Notes: a model not told the origin generated them from the sequence alone. A stretch of DNA of 8,672 bases from Succinatimonas sp. UBA6849 (GCA_002449335.1 DKDL01000099.1:1-8672); one strand, 5' to 3'. Shown: positions 1-6,399, counted from the stretch's first letter. Program-made: numbers and translations.

Positions 1-576
1 TTGTTCCTTGTCACCATATAGAAGCTTGGAGCAAATACCATCTCTTAGGATCTCAATCGTACTTTTAAGTTCAGATACCTTAGCTTTAAGTGCAGATACA
101 TCAAGTCTGCTCTGTTGAAGCTCTTCTTTACAGGTCTCAAGTTCTTTGCTCAATTGTTGATTTGCAGATTGTGTTTCACTAAGCTCAACGCTAAGGTCTT
201 GAAGCTGGTGAGTCAACGATTCGCATTTGTCATTAACCTCATCTCGGTCTTTTCTTGCCATAGCAACCTTTTCATCAGCAGTTTTTTCAATAAGAGCTTT
301 CTGTTCATTGAGCCAACTGCAACCTCTAGCCCACATACCTTGAATACCTTTATCGAACCACGACTTAAGTTCATTTGGCATTGGTAGTGAGGTACTAGCA
401 AGTTCAGATTTGAAATCCTCAAGGATATCAATTGCTCTTAGATAATCTCTTTTAGAGTGGTTAGGAGCTGCTTCAGATAAAGTTCTATAAGTCACATCTA
501 TTTTTTGAGCATCAAGCTCAATAGCCTTATCAAAGAGAAGTCTGACAGTAGGGCTTAATTTATCTCTATCAAGCAT
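1..576 (-). CDS. KfrA-like DNA-binding coiled-coil protein, third gene of the IS21-like unit (partial, C-terminus missing)
   Basis: The minus strand is open from an ATG at 576 to the window edge, giving 192 residues without a stop. Residues 1-75 are predominantly helical and may be a DNA-binding head. Residues 66-95 (LPMPNELKSW, then MWARGCSWLNEQ) resemble the segment of KfrA-type proteins just before the coiled coil. From about residue 95 to 175 the chain is a charged heptad-like coiled coil rich in E, K, Q and L. The start is firm: a GGAGG Shine-Dalgarno lies 7 bases upstream, and the ATG shares one base with the stop of the ATPase gene (TAATG), so translation is probably coupled. KfrA proteins are plasmid-encoded DNA-binding, filament-forming regulators. 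An accessory gene of this kind is not part of a canonical IS21 element. KfrA membership is judged by eye; a generic coiled-coil protein is the alternative. Confidence 0.8.
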   Translation of the reverse strand, partial: MLDRDKLSPTVRLLFDKAIELDAQKIDVTYRTLSEAAPNHSKRDYLRAIDILEDFKSELASTSLPMPNELKSWFDKGIQGMWARGCSWLNEQKALIEKTADEKVAMARKDRDEVNDKCESLTHQLQDLSVELSETQSANQQLSKELETCKEELQQSRLDVSALKAKVSELKSTIEILRDGICSKLLYGDKEQ

Positions 577-1538
577 TATTCGACCTCCACATTACTTGGT
601 ACCTTTGGTACCGGTTTCATGGTTTCATCATTGGTACCATCTTTTGGTACCGGTACCATTTTGGTACCTGTACCTGGATTTTGAGAATTAAGGTTATTAT
701 CTGATTTAACAGAGTTTTCTTGATTTTTACGAGGTCTTCCACGACGTCTTTTGGTTTCGTTATTGGTACCATTACCTACTGAACGTAATGAATCACCCTG
801 TAAGGTAATGCGTATAGACGTGTTATTAGCAATACGGTCACAGAACGCTTCAGCTAGTGCACGGTCTGAAAAGTAGTTATCTATCCAACCAGAAACCTTG
901 GTTTGAGATGTAAAGAGAAAAGCTGTATTTCTTCCAGCACATTCATCTGCAATGTCTACTAACCTGCTTTCAACATCAGGTGTGATCTTACCTAGGGCAA
1001 AATCGTCAATGTAGATTAAATCCTGCTTTTTCAGAAAGTTCTTAAAGGAGGTAAAAGCAGAAGCTGTCATCAGTGACAAATCACTGAACAGTATTGGCAT
1101 ACGGCTGAAATAGACTTTAAGACCAGAGGTAATAGCACTGATGGCAAGCATATCTGCAATGTAGGTCTTACCTGTACCAGTAGCCCCCACAATAATCATT
1201 GAGCGCTTTGCTCTTATCCAATCACAGGTGCTGTACTCAGTAACTTCTCTCCTGGTAATGCCTGTACGGTTGCTGTTAAAAATCAGATTATCAATACAGG
1301 CGTTAGTATGACGAAGCTTTAACGATTCAACAGCTTTATTGACTCTTCGGTCATTTCTACTTGTAGAAACATAGCTTACTAAGTCGTAAATAAAATCCAA
1401 GTAAGACATCTTACCAAGCTCCAGTTCACCGTCGGCTTGAAGCTCACTGAACCTGTCGTATAAAGGAGAAATTCTTAACTCTTTGGTTAGTTTTTTTAGT
1501 TCTTCCTGTTTTGGTGAGGTGGAAATATTGTTATTCAT
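576..1538 (-). CDS. istB: IstB-like AAA+ ATPase with AT-hook C-terminal extension
   Basis: This 320-aa protein is the helper ATPase of an IS21-type transposase; IstB proteins assemble on target DNA and recruit or activate IstA. Walker A is GATGTGKT at residues 118-125, Walker B is LIYIDD at 174-179, a sensor-like AFLFTSQ stretch lies at 206-212, and the typical IstB ending (AFCDRIANN, then GDSLR) falls at 231-252. Usual IstB proteins are about 250-265 aa and end near here. This one continues for about 68 residues with an AT-hook-like KRRRGRPRK (263-271), then a low-complexity N/S/G/T/V/P tail. Start: ATG with AAGGAG upstream; that Shine-Dalgarno overlaps the istA stop codon (TAAGGAG). The gene lies 11 bp after istA and overlaps the next gene by one base, so the three genes form an operon. 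The tail DNA contains a cluster of GGTACC palindromes. The family call is strong; the role of the tail is unknown. Confidence 0.93.
   Translation of the reverse strand: MNNNISTSPKQEELKKLTKELRISPLYDRFSELQADGELELGKMSYLDFIYDLVSYVSTSRNDRRVNKAVESLKLRHTNACIDNLIFNSNRTGITRREVTEYSTCDWIRAKRSMIIVGATGTGKTYIADMLAISAITSGLKVYFSRMPILFSDLSLMTASAFTSFKNFLKKQDLIYIDDFALGKITPDVESRLVDIADECAGRNTAFLFTSQTKVSGWIDNYFSDRALAEAFCDRIANNTSIRITLQGDSLRSVGNGTNNETKRRRGRPRKNQENSVKSDNNLNSQNPGTGTKMVPVPKDGTNDETMKPVPKVPSNVEVE
595..770. repeat. Cluster of GGTACC palindromes inside the istB tail
   Basis: Perfect GGTACC hexamers occur at 598, 607, 633, 646, 652, 663 and 765, plus a one-mismatch copy (TGTACC) at 669. Seven hexamers in about 173 bp compare with roughly one expected per 4 kb by chance. 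Most are preceded by TTT or ATT, giving an extended TTGGTACC motif. Two frames are used: GGT ACC reads Gly-Thr and G GTA CC reads Val-Pro, so the DNA motif rather than one peptide repeat seems conserved. The cluster sits within the coding sequence just upstream of the KfrA-like gene. Confidence 0.85.
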
Positions 1539-1549
1539 TATTCTTCTCC

Positions 1550-3199
1550 TTAATTGTAGTAACTAGAACTGCGGATCATTACTGAAGTAGTGTCTTGTTG
1601 TGATCCTGTTTTATTTTGTTGCTCTCTTTTAACCGTCTTACCTTCGTTGATATCTCTAAGTTCACTCTTGATACACTTCTTAATGAACTCATAATCATCA
1701 GCTCTGTCATATGAAGCTGCAGTCTTACAGGCTTTATCAACAATCTTTGCTCCATGTCTTTTGCATAAACCAAATAAGCCCATGCTTTTTCTGTACAGGA
1801 TCATCTGTGGTGATTTATAAGTTGCTGTTTCTTGAGAGCCTTCTCCTCTTTGTTCTTCATTAAGCTTGTAAATTAACTTCAAGTAATTAAGAATATTGTC
1901 TAAGGCATATCCGTGAGTATTGAATTCTTCAGCTAAAGCTTCATATCCTCTACGGAATGCCTTATCAGTTGGGGATAACAGGGAAGGATCTTCAACAGAC
2001 TTATATTCAGGAGAGTAGTCCCTTGTATAACTGCCTACTGGACGATGGTCTGCTTTAGAAAAGAACAGAACCTTTGTATCAGTAAGAGCACATACCACTT
2101 CTTTATTGGCTTGGGTATATTCAACGAGATAGCGTTTATTATCTTCAGCGAGCTTTACTTTGCCGTATTTATCAGCTTTAAAGATGTGCCATTGAAACAT
2201 TTCAAATGGCATTAGAGGTGCTTTTTGTAATTTTGGTCTTTCTTCTTGTAAATAGACCGACATACGGGAGGATAGAGAATCTTTGGTAAAGGATTTGTTA
2301 TTGCACTTCTCAACTAAAGCTGCAATCTTTTCATTTACCTGATTTAGATCTTGAGCAAACATCCATTTGCTTGCACCTTCTAACTCTGTAAATACATCTC
2401 GTTCACAAATACCTACAGCTCTTTCAGTTTCTGATTTTTGACTAGGTGAATAGCTTTGAGATACATAAGCTTCCATGTCATAGTAGGCACACAGTTGCCT
2501 CATCGCTGTAGTAAGCTCTGCCATATGTTTGTGAGGTTTCTTAACCAGAGCTTTTGCATTGTCACAGCTTATGGCTAAAGGTATTCCAAATTTATGTAAA
2601 GCATGGACTGTCCCTTTTAGCCATGATGGTAGTTTTTCATCGAAAAATGCTTCAGCATAGAATATTCCTGAATAACGTAGAGCTGCCACAAAGACTCTTA
2701 ACTCATGATGCTTTCCTGCACCATCTATCCAATGCAGTGAATCTCCTACCATATCAATTTCAAGGTAATCTCCTGGATTACATGGTATTGACGAGATTTT
2801 AGCTTTACCATGATGGTTCATTAACCACTTATCAAACAATGCACAAAGGTGCTGGTAAGAATAGAATTCACAACCTGCTTCTGCCTTTTGCTCGTAGTAA
2901 CAGTAGTTAAATACCTTTTCTAAGGTCAACCTTTTATTGGAAAGCTTGAAGTTATAGATTTGTTCAAAGTTTGGCTGGACATACTTTATTGATGCTTTTG
3001 GTTTTATGGCAGATAGAAAAGCCTCGTCACCTAAATTGTCTAGCTCCTTCCATGAAAGACCTGAAGCTTTGATCTCCCTTGTGTATCTTGTGACAGATGA
3101 ACTGCTGACACTGTAGGTTCGAGATATCTCTCTGTTACCCATCTTTGATTCAAGAACAGCGAATGCTATTTTTCTGAGTTTGAAAACGTCTGTTTTCAT
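1550..3199 (-). CDS. istA: IstA-like (IS21 family) DDE transposase
   Basis: This 549-aa protein is the transposase that cuts and joins the element ends. Residues 8-45 form a resolvase-like helix-turn-helix (KMGNREISRTYSVSSSSVTRY), the usual IS21 N-terminus. The catalytic RNase H-fold core follows, with likely acidic residues D149 (YLEIDMVGD), D213 (ISCDNAKA) and E259 (SQKSETERAV), matching the order and context of IstA motifs (PG..-D-, DNAK, K.E.ERAV). The C-terminal part is less conserved and longer than in the smaller family members. Start: ATG at 3199 with AAAGGAT about 7-10 bases upstream. Unusual DNA features surround the start: the AUG lies in a 7-bp stem, and a CGCCA-CA-TGGCG palindrome sits about 22 bp upstream. 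All catalytic residues are present and the frame is intact, so it may be active. Confidence 0.93.
   Translation of the reverse strand: MKTDVFKLRKIAFAVLESKMGNREISRTYSVSSSSVTRYTREIKASGLSWKELDNLGDEAFLSAIKPKASIKYVQPNFEQIYNFKLSNKRLTLEKVFNYCYYEQKAEAGCEFYSYQHLCALFDKWLMNHHGKAKISSIPCNPGDYLEIDMVGDSLHWIDGAGKHHELRVFVAALRYSGIFYAEAFFDEKLPSWLKGTVHALHKFGIPLAISCDNAKALVKKPHKHMAELTTAMRQLCAYYDMEAYVSQSYSPSQKSETERAVGICERDVFTELEGASKWMFAQDLNQVNEKIAALVEKCNNKSFTKDSLSSRMSVYLQEERPKLQKAPLMPFEMFQWHIFKADKYGKVKLAEDNKRYLVEYTQANKEVVCALTDTKVLFFSKADHRPVGSYTRDYSPEYKSVEDPSLLSPTDKAFRRGYEALAEEFNTHGYALDNILNYLKLIYKLNEEQRGEGSQETATYKSPQMILYRKSMGLFGLCKRHGAKIVDKACKTAASYDRADDYEFIKKCIKSELRDINEGKTVKREQQNKTGSQQDTTSVMIRSSSYYN
3181..3198 (-). 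promoter_or_regulatory. Hairpin containing the istA start codon
   Basis: On the minus strand TGAAAAC (3198-3192) can pair with GTTTTCA (3187-3181) around an AGAC loop. The U and G of the istA AUG are in the stem. The 7 bp are mostly A-U, so the structure is modest. It could limit initiation, a known strategy of transposase genes to stay quiet; this role is inferred. Confidence 0.4.
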
Positions 3200-3220
3200 G
3201 ATTTATATCCTTTAAATAAA

Positions 3221-3232
3221 CGCCACATGGCG
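3221..3232. promoter_or_regulatory. Palindrome CGCCA-CA-TGGCG upstream of istA
   Basis: Five-bp inverted arms with a 2-bp centre lie 22 bp before the istA start and are notably GC-rich against the AT-rich surroundings. In the transcript they would form at best a short, tight hairpin. It may be an operator for one of the element's own DNA-binding proteins or part of the leader; no direct support for either. Confidence 0.35.
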
Positions 3233-3295
3233 CAGAAAAAAGGATATCAAAAGAGAGAATTGCTTAAAGGAGAGATAAAGGGCAAAGTTTTAAAA

Positions 3296-3411
3296 GTGCT
3301 CCAACGATCAGAGACTGTGACTTTTTGTTACGTGATCTTTTTATTTTTTTATTGCTCCAACCTTAAGAATTTACTGCTCCAATCATCAGAGACACTGCTC
3401 CAAAAGATCAG
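3296..3411. repeat. Four TGCTCCAA repeats, probable IstA-binding terminal array
   Basis: TGCTCCAA occurs at 3297-3304, 3353-3360, 3375-3382 and 3396-3403. Copies 1, 3 and 4 are followed after 2-3 bases by ATCAGA, extended to ATCAGAGAC in copies 1 and 3. The last three are spaced 22 and 21 bp apart, about two helical turns, so bound proteins would line up on one DNA face; the first is 56 bp away. IS21-type elements carry multiple transposase-binding repeats near their ends, so this is the likely role. The array fills most of the 217-bp gap between istA and the next element, which holds no gene. Confidence 0.7.
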
Positions 3412-3421
3412 AAAACTCAGG
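3412..3421 (+). repeat. Left terminal inverted repeat of IS1634-like element
   Basis: AAAACTCAGG pairs with the right-end CCTCAGTTTT with one mismatch and overlaps the transposase stop codon (3417-3419). Confidence 0.5.
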
Positions 3422-5195
3422 TGGTAGGTATGATTACATCACCATGACGAATGCATTCAAGTGTATCTAGATCTTTAAAGGTCATATACATTGAATTGTC
3501 TTTAAGCTTTACCTTTGATTTCTCTGGTGCAGTCTTATTCCACTCTAAGGATTTTAGTTTTAAGCTGTTAAGAAACTCTGAAGCTAACAGACCAATAAAC
3601 AGCTTAGCATTGAAGGTATGTTCAGTAGAGACATTTAAGGTATCAGCATCAACGTGGTTCTTAAAATACCTGTACATGACTTCGATTTCATTTCTCTGAC
3701 GATATCTTAAGAATATTTCCTCACACTCAAACTCTTGAGTAGAAGCTAACAGCCAGATGCCAGCTGACTGAAAGTATTTATATGCCTTTTCATTGCAGAT
3801 ATCATAACGGTTAACTTTGGTATTGATGAATATAATGCCTTCTTTGACAAGTTTCTCCTGTGATTCTGTAAGTTTAGGCATCTCAGGATTCTTTTTGTGT
3901 TGAGCTTTAGCCTTAGCAAGTTTTTGTTTGTAATCATCATAGATGCTGTTAAGCTCTGCAACCTCAGCAATAAGAGCTTCTTTGGCATCATTAGCCAGAC
4001 TAGGATTAAAGAAAGCATAAAGATAAATAGGCTTTCTCTTTTTCTTTTGCTCTTTAATATCGAAGTAGTTCCAGAACATTAAAAAGCGGTTGGCGTAGTT
4101 TACTTCGTCATTATGCTCTATCTTTACACAGCCATTACCAACAGACATATCATCAACAATACTCTTGATAAAGTTCTTGATTGAAGTTGATAGAGAGGTC
4201 TTTACATGTGCTATTACATCAATACCCATGTTGTAGATGACAGAGAGATTGTATATAGACCAGTATCCTCGGTCTATGATGAGGGTATAGCTCTTACAAC
4301 CAAAGTATGAAAGCTGCTTTACAGAGCCTTCTAATGTTGCAATGTCAGTAGTATGTCCTGAGTAAGTACAGTGTCCTAACAATACTCCAGTACATTGGTC
4401 AATTAAGGTTAAGAAATTGATTATAGGAGTATCATTACCGCTTTTAGCTTTACCGTAATCTGCATTACCTATTTCTCTTGAGCTGATATCAATGTTAGTA
4501 CCATCTAAGGCTACAAACTTACGTTCATTAAAGCTGGTCTTGGTTTTAGAAAAGTCTGCCTGCATCAGCTCCTGCTTCTTCTTGTAAAAGGCAATGATAA
4601 ACTCACTGTTAATCACACCATATAACCTCTGTATGGTGTCTTTATTGATATTACCTGTAAAAGGTACTACATGATCACGTATGAAGTACTCTATAGCACT
4701 TAAATGTTTTACGCCCTCACATATAGAGTAAACAAGCACAGTCATCATGATGTCATACTGTGTTTTAGTGATTGTTCTTGAATCATATAAAGCTTTTAAA
4801 GCTCTTCCTGAATAAGAGCTCTTTAAAACCTCTACTATGAAATAAGAAGCTCCTATCTTCATATGACGTGCTTCTAAAAGACTGTCTCTTTGAGATGAAC
4901 CTAAAGAACTCCTATTCCCATCCATAGCTTCAATGTAGATGGTGTTCTTGGCTCTACGAGATACTTTTAAATTGATAAATTCAGGATGTGCTTTAAGGAA
5001 CTTAGCATTGAATTCAATGGTACCAATACCGTCTGCAGTGCAGATCTTACCAATACTGGTTACGTCCTTTTTTAAAGTGCTCTTAGTAGAGATGTCATAT
5101 TCAGGACGATAAGAGTAAACATAGAAGCAAGCAGATTTCTTACTGAAGTTTGCATAGATGTTACTAAGAACAGAATAAGCAGAGCAAAGATCCAT
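3417..5195 (-). CDS. IS1634-family (IS4-type) DDE transposase
   Basis: This 592-aa protein is an intact transposase of the IS4/IS1634 superfamily. Catalytic residues visible are D231 (FVALDGTNID), D308 (LIIDRGYWS) and E505 within a textbook YREK signature, Y498-x2-R501-x3-E505-x6-K512 (YRQRNEIEVMYRYFK). A lysine-rich, coiled insertion between the second Asp and the Glu (about 380-460) is typical of the large transposases in this group. Length is within the usual 500-600 aa. The start is the first ATG in frame; no clear Shine-Dalgarno precedes it, so a different start is possible, although low expression is normal for transposases. The TGA stop lies inside the left terminal repeat. The enzyme moves its own element, with no visible passenger genes. 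Confidence 0.95.
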   Translation of the reverse strand: MDLCSAYSVLSNIYANFSKKSACFYVYSYRPEYDISTKSTLKKDVTSIGKICTADGIGTIEFNAKFLKAHPEFINLKVSRRAKNTIYIEAMDGNRSSLGSSQRDSLLEARHMKIGASYFIVEVLKSSYSGRALKALYDSRTITKTQYDIMMTVLVYSICEGVKHLSAIEYFIRDHVVPFTGNINKDTIQRLYGVINSEFIIAFYKKKQELMQADFSKTKTSFNERKFVALDGTNIDISSREIGNADYGKAKSGNDTPIINFLTLIDQCTGVLLGHCTYSGHTTDIATLEGSVKQLSYFGCKSYTLIIDRGYWSIYNLSVIYNMGIDVIAHVKTSLSTSIKNFIKSIVDDMSVGNGCVKIEHNDEVNYANRFLMFWNYFDIKEQKKKRKPIYLYAFFNPSLANDAKEALIAEVAELNSIYDDYKQKLAKAKAQHKKNPEMPKLTESQEKLVKEGIIFINTKVNRYDICNEKAYKYFQSAGIWLLASTQEFECEEIFLRYRQRNEIEVMYRYFKNHVDADTLNVSTEHTFNAKLFIGLLASEFLNSLKLKSLEWNKTAPEKSKVKLKDNSMYMTFKDLDTLECIRHGDVIIPTT

Positions 5196-5262
5196 AATAT
5201 AGAGAAAGAATATTGGTTGAGATGTTAAACACAGATCAAAGCCTCGCAGGTAAGATGTGTAG

Positions 5263-5272
5263 CCTCAGTTTT
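5263..5272 (-). repeat. Right terminal inverted repeat of IS1634-like element
   Basis: CCTCAGTTTT, reverse complement AAAACTGAGG, lies 68 bp upstream of the transposase start and mirrors the left end at 9 of 10 bases. Confidence 0.5.
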
Positions 5273-5286
5273 TTATGACATAATTC

Positions 5287-5646
5287 TTATTTAGATTTTA
5301 AAGATTTTAAATACTTCTGCATAGCAACAAATACTCCCACAGTCATTGATGCTGTAAAAGCTAAAGAAATTCCATAAATCACATATACTTGCCAATCTTT
5401 AGTTTTTAAGTAGATGTCGATGACTTTTTCACTACTGTTTATTAAATGAAGATATCTAATACTAAACATCAGAATAAGACAGATTCCTATCAATAAGAGA
5501 GAATATCTTACAACTTTTTTGTAGGAATTTAATTCTTTTGCAAATTTCTGTTCTAAAGAGTCTTCTTTGTTTTAACTTACACTTGATATTTTTGTTTCAT
5601 CAAGATCATCTAGCTCTTTTGTATTGATGTCTGTTGTCTTATTCAT
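5287..5646 (-). pseudogene. Two-helix small membrane protein, probable Panacea-partner toxin, interrupted by TAA
   Basis: Read from the ATG at 5646, this frame spans 119 codons but has an in-frame TAA at codon 25 (5572-5574). The ATG overlaps the end of the Panacea gene by 8 bases (ATGAATAA), the coupling expected of a toxin-antitoxin pair. Codons 1-24 and 26-47 form a charged soluble N-terminus. Two hydrophobic segments follow, about 48-63 (SLLLIGICLILMFSI) and 86-109 (YVIYGISLAFTASMTVGVFV), then a lysine-rich end. The part after the stop has no ATG until codon 60; a TTG at codon 52 lacks a ribosome site and falls inside the first helix, so restart is unlikely. Panacea antitoxins are known to neutralise many toxin types, including membrane-acting ones; I do not recognise this protein itself. 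One base change (CAA to TAA) would explain the break. A two-part gene or stop readthrough is the alternative. Confidence 0.6.
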
Positions 5647-6100
5647 TTTTTATTAACCTTTGCTCAAAATATTTTTTTATTACAAAATCATCAATTGGAT
5701 CTTGTAATTTAGTTTGTGACCAAGGACTTCCTGGAAGGTGAGACCACTCCACTAGTTTTCCAGCTGAATATTTTGCGTAAGCATCAATAGTTTTTCTTAG
5801 CAACGATATTTCATCTTCAGAAAAAACGTTTGCACACTTATCCTTATAGTCTAAAAGGTACTGTATAAAACCATCTCTATTTTTTGATGTAACGTTATAA
5901 ACTCTTGGAAAAACTGGACCATGAGGCCATGCTTTTGGATGTTCAGTGCAAATTCTTTCATCAAAAGCTGCCAACATAATTCCATAGCAACAATACAGAA
6001 GTTTTTGTAGTTTTGTAAGATTTATAAAGTAGTTTGATACGGCGCTGTGTTTGACGATGAAAGAGGCAATATCAATACTATCTAAAGCGATTTCTTTCAT
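5639..6100 (-). CDS. Panacea-domain (SocA-like, DUF4065) antitoxin-type protein
   Basis: This 153-aa protein carries the Panacea/DUF4065 fold. Recognisable motifs are LTKLQKLLYCCYGIML (28-43), the AWPHGPVFPRVYNV block (57-70), and the C-terminal LVEWSHLPGSPW (116-127), corresponding to the conserved histidine/tryptophan end. Panacea proteins (including SocA and phage GepA) serve as antitoxins or adaptors that bind a neighbouring toxin. The start is the ATG at 6100, because GGAGG at 6106-6110 lies 5 bases upstream; a TTG at 6112 would extend the frame by four residues but overlaps that site. The next gene starts within its last codons, and its product is a small membrane protein, fitting a toxin partner. 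No other gene is in the operon. Family call strong; antitoxin role inferred from family and context. Confidence 0.85.
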   Translation of the reverse strand: MKEIALDSIDIASFIVKHSAVSNYFINLTKLQKLLYCCYGIMLAAFDERICTEHPKAWPHGPVFPRVYNVTSKNRDGFIQYLLDYKDKCANVFSEDEISLLRKTIDAYAKYSAGKLVEWSHLPGSPWSQTKLQDPIDDFVIKKYFEQRLIKNE

Positions 6101-6253
6101 ATATACCTCCAAAATAAATCAGCGTTTAATTATTGTTCTTTTAACACTAAGTTTAACTTCTTTTTGGGGAAATTCTAACAAAGATGTAAAAAAATTAGTG
6201 TGATCTTAGTGATTGATTGTATGGTGAATGTGAAAAAGGAATTTTATTTAATT

Positions 6254-6280
6254 AAATGGCGGTGAGAACGGCCACCATTT
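6254..6280. terminator. Imperfect hairpin, possible terminator
   Basis: AAATGGCGG (6254-6262) pairs with CCACCATTT (6272-6280) except for one C-A mismatch, which becomes a G-U pair in minus-strand RNA. On the plus strand it is followed by five T. It may end transcripts leaving either direction before the Panacea gene; there is no plus-strand gene directly upstream of it. Confidence 0.35.
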
Positions 6281-6329
6281 TTAACTAATTACTTATTGAT
6301 TTATAATTAAATCTAGTATGCTATACACT

Positions 6330-6351
6330 CTGTATGGCGGCTGTATGGCGG
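6330..6351. repeat. Tandem duplication of CTGTATGGCGG
   Basis: Two perfect 11-bp copies lie head to tail (6330-6340, 6341-6351) in otherwise AT-rich DNA and share ATGGCGG with the hairpin at 6254. Function unknown: a protein-binding site, a recombination scar or an attachment-like site are possible. Confidence 0.7.
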
Positions 6352-6399
6352 TGAATCCCACGTGATCCAACACACTTTTTTTCATTATTATTGCATAAA

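Larger units (their letters stand above)
1..3411 (-). mobile_element. IS21-family-like transposable unit with accessory third gene (partial)
   Basis: The unit consists of istA, istB and a KfrA-like gene transcribed leftward, with repeated TGCTCCAA motifs upstream of istA acting as a probable terminal binding array. The far end lies beyond the left edge, so size, opposite terminus and target duplication cannot be seen. The right boundary is set by where the IS1634-like element begins (about 3412) and is uncertain; the true terminus may have been cut by that insertion. A canonical IS21 element has two genes, so the third, coupled gene makes this a variant or a larger transposon. Confidence 0.6.
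3412..5272 (-). mobile_element. IS1634-family insertion sequence, probably complete
   Basis: A single-gene element of about 1.86 kb. Candidate termini are AAAACTCAGG (3412-3421) and CCTCAGTTTT (5263-5272), inverted repeats matching at 9 of 10 positions; similarity decays further in. No convincing target-site duplication flanks these ends, so the exact boundaries may be off by several bases, or the insertion may be old or rearranged. Its left end sits directly against the fourth TGCTCCAA repeat of the IS21-like unit. Confidence 0.6.

Noticed and set aside
115..387. Plus-strand 90-aa frame
   Set aside because: It is antisense to the coupled KfrA-like gene, which has a strong ribosome site and coherent protein; the plus product is low-complexity and lacks a start signal.
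2554..2802. Plus-strand 82-aa frame
   Set aside because: It lies antisense within the catalytic core of istA and has no supporting signals.
3305..3346. Terminator formed by GATCA/TGATC before a T-rich run
   Set aside because: Only 5 bp of stem with a long mismatched interior; the T-run is simply AT-rich spacer in the repeat array, and no plus-strand gene precedes it.
3296..3411. CRISPR array
   Set aside because: The repeats are only 8-17 bp, unevenly spaced, and the intervals are too short and AT-rich; no cas genes are nearby. Terminal transposase sites explain them better.
3227..3427. Plus-strand 66-aa frame upstream of istA
   Set aside because: It covers the TGCTCCAA repeat array and ends inside the IS1634-like terminal repeat; the peptide resembles nothing I know, so it is a chance frame.
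5287..5493. 68-aa protein starting at TTG 5493 as the real gene
   Set aside because: There is no ribosome site and the start falls inside a hydrophobic helix; the ATG at 5646 overlapping the Panacea stop is far more natural, with a stop codon interrupting the frame.
6101..6112. TTG at 6112 as start of the Panacea gene
   Set aside because: GGAGG at 6106-6110 overlaps the TTG extension and is ideally spaced for the ATG at 6100.
6344..6376. tRNA 3' end or integrase attachment site (GGTGAATCCCACG)
   Set aside because: It superficially resembles a T-arm, but no cloverleaf partner or acceptor stem can be found, and no second copy is visible near the integrase.
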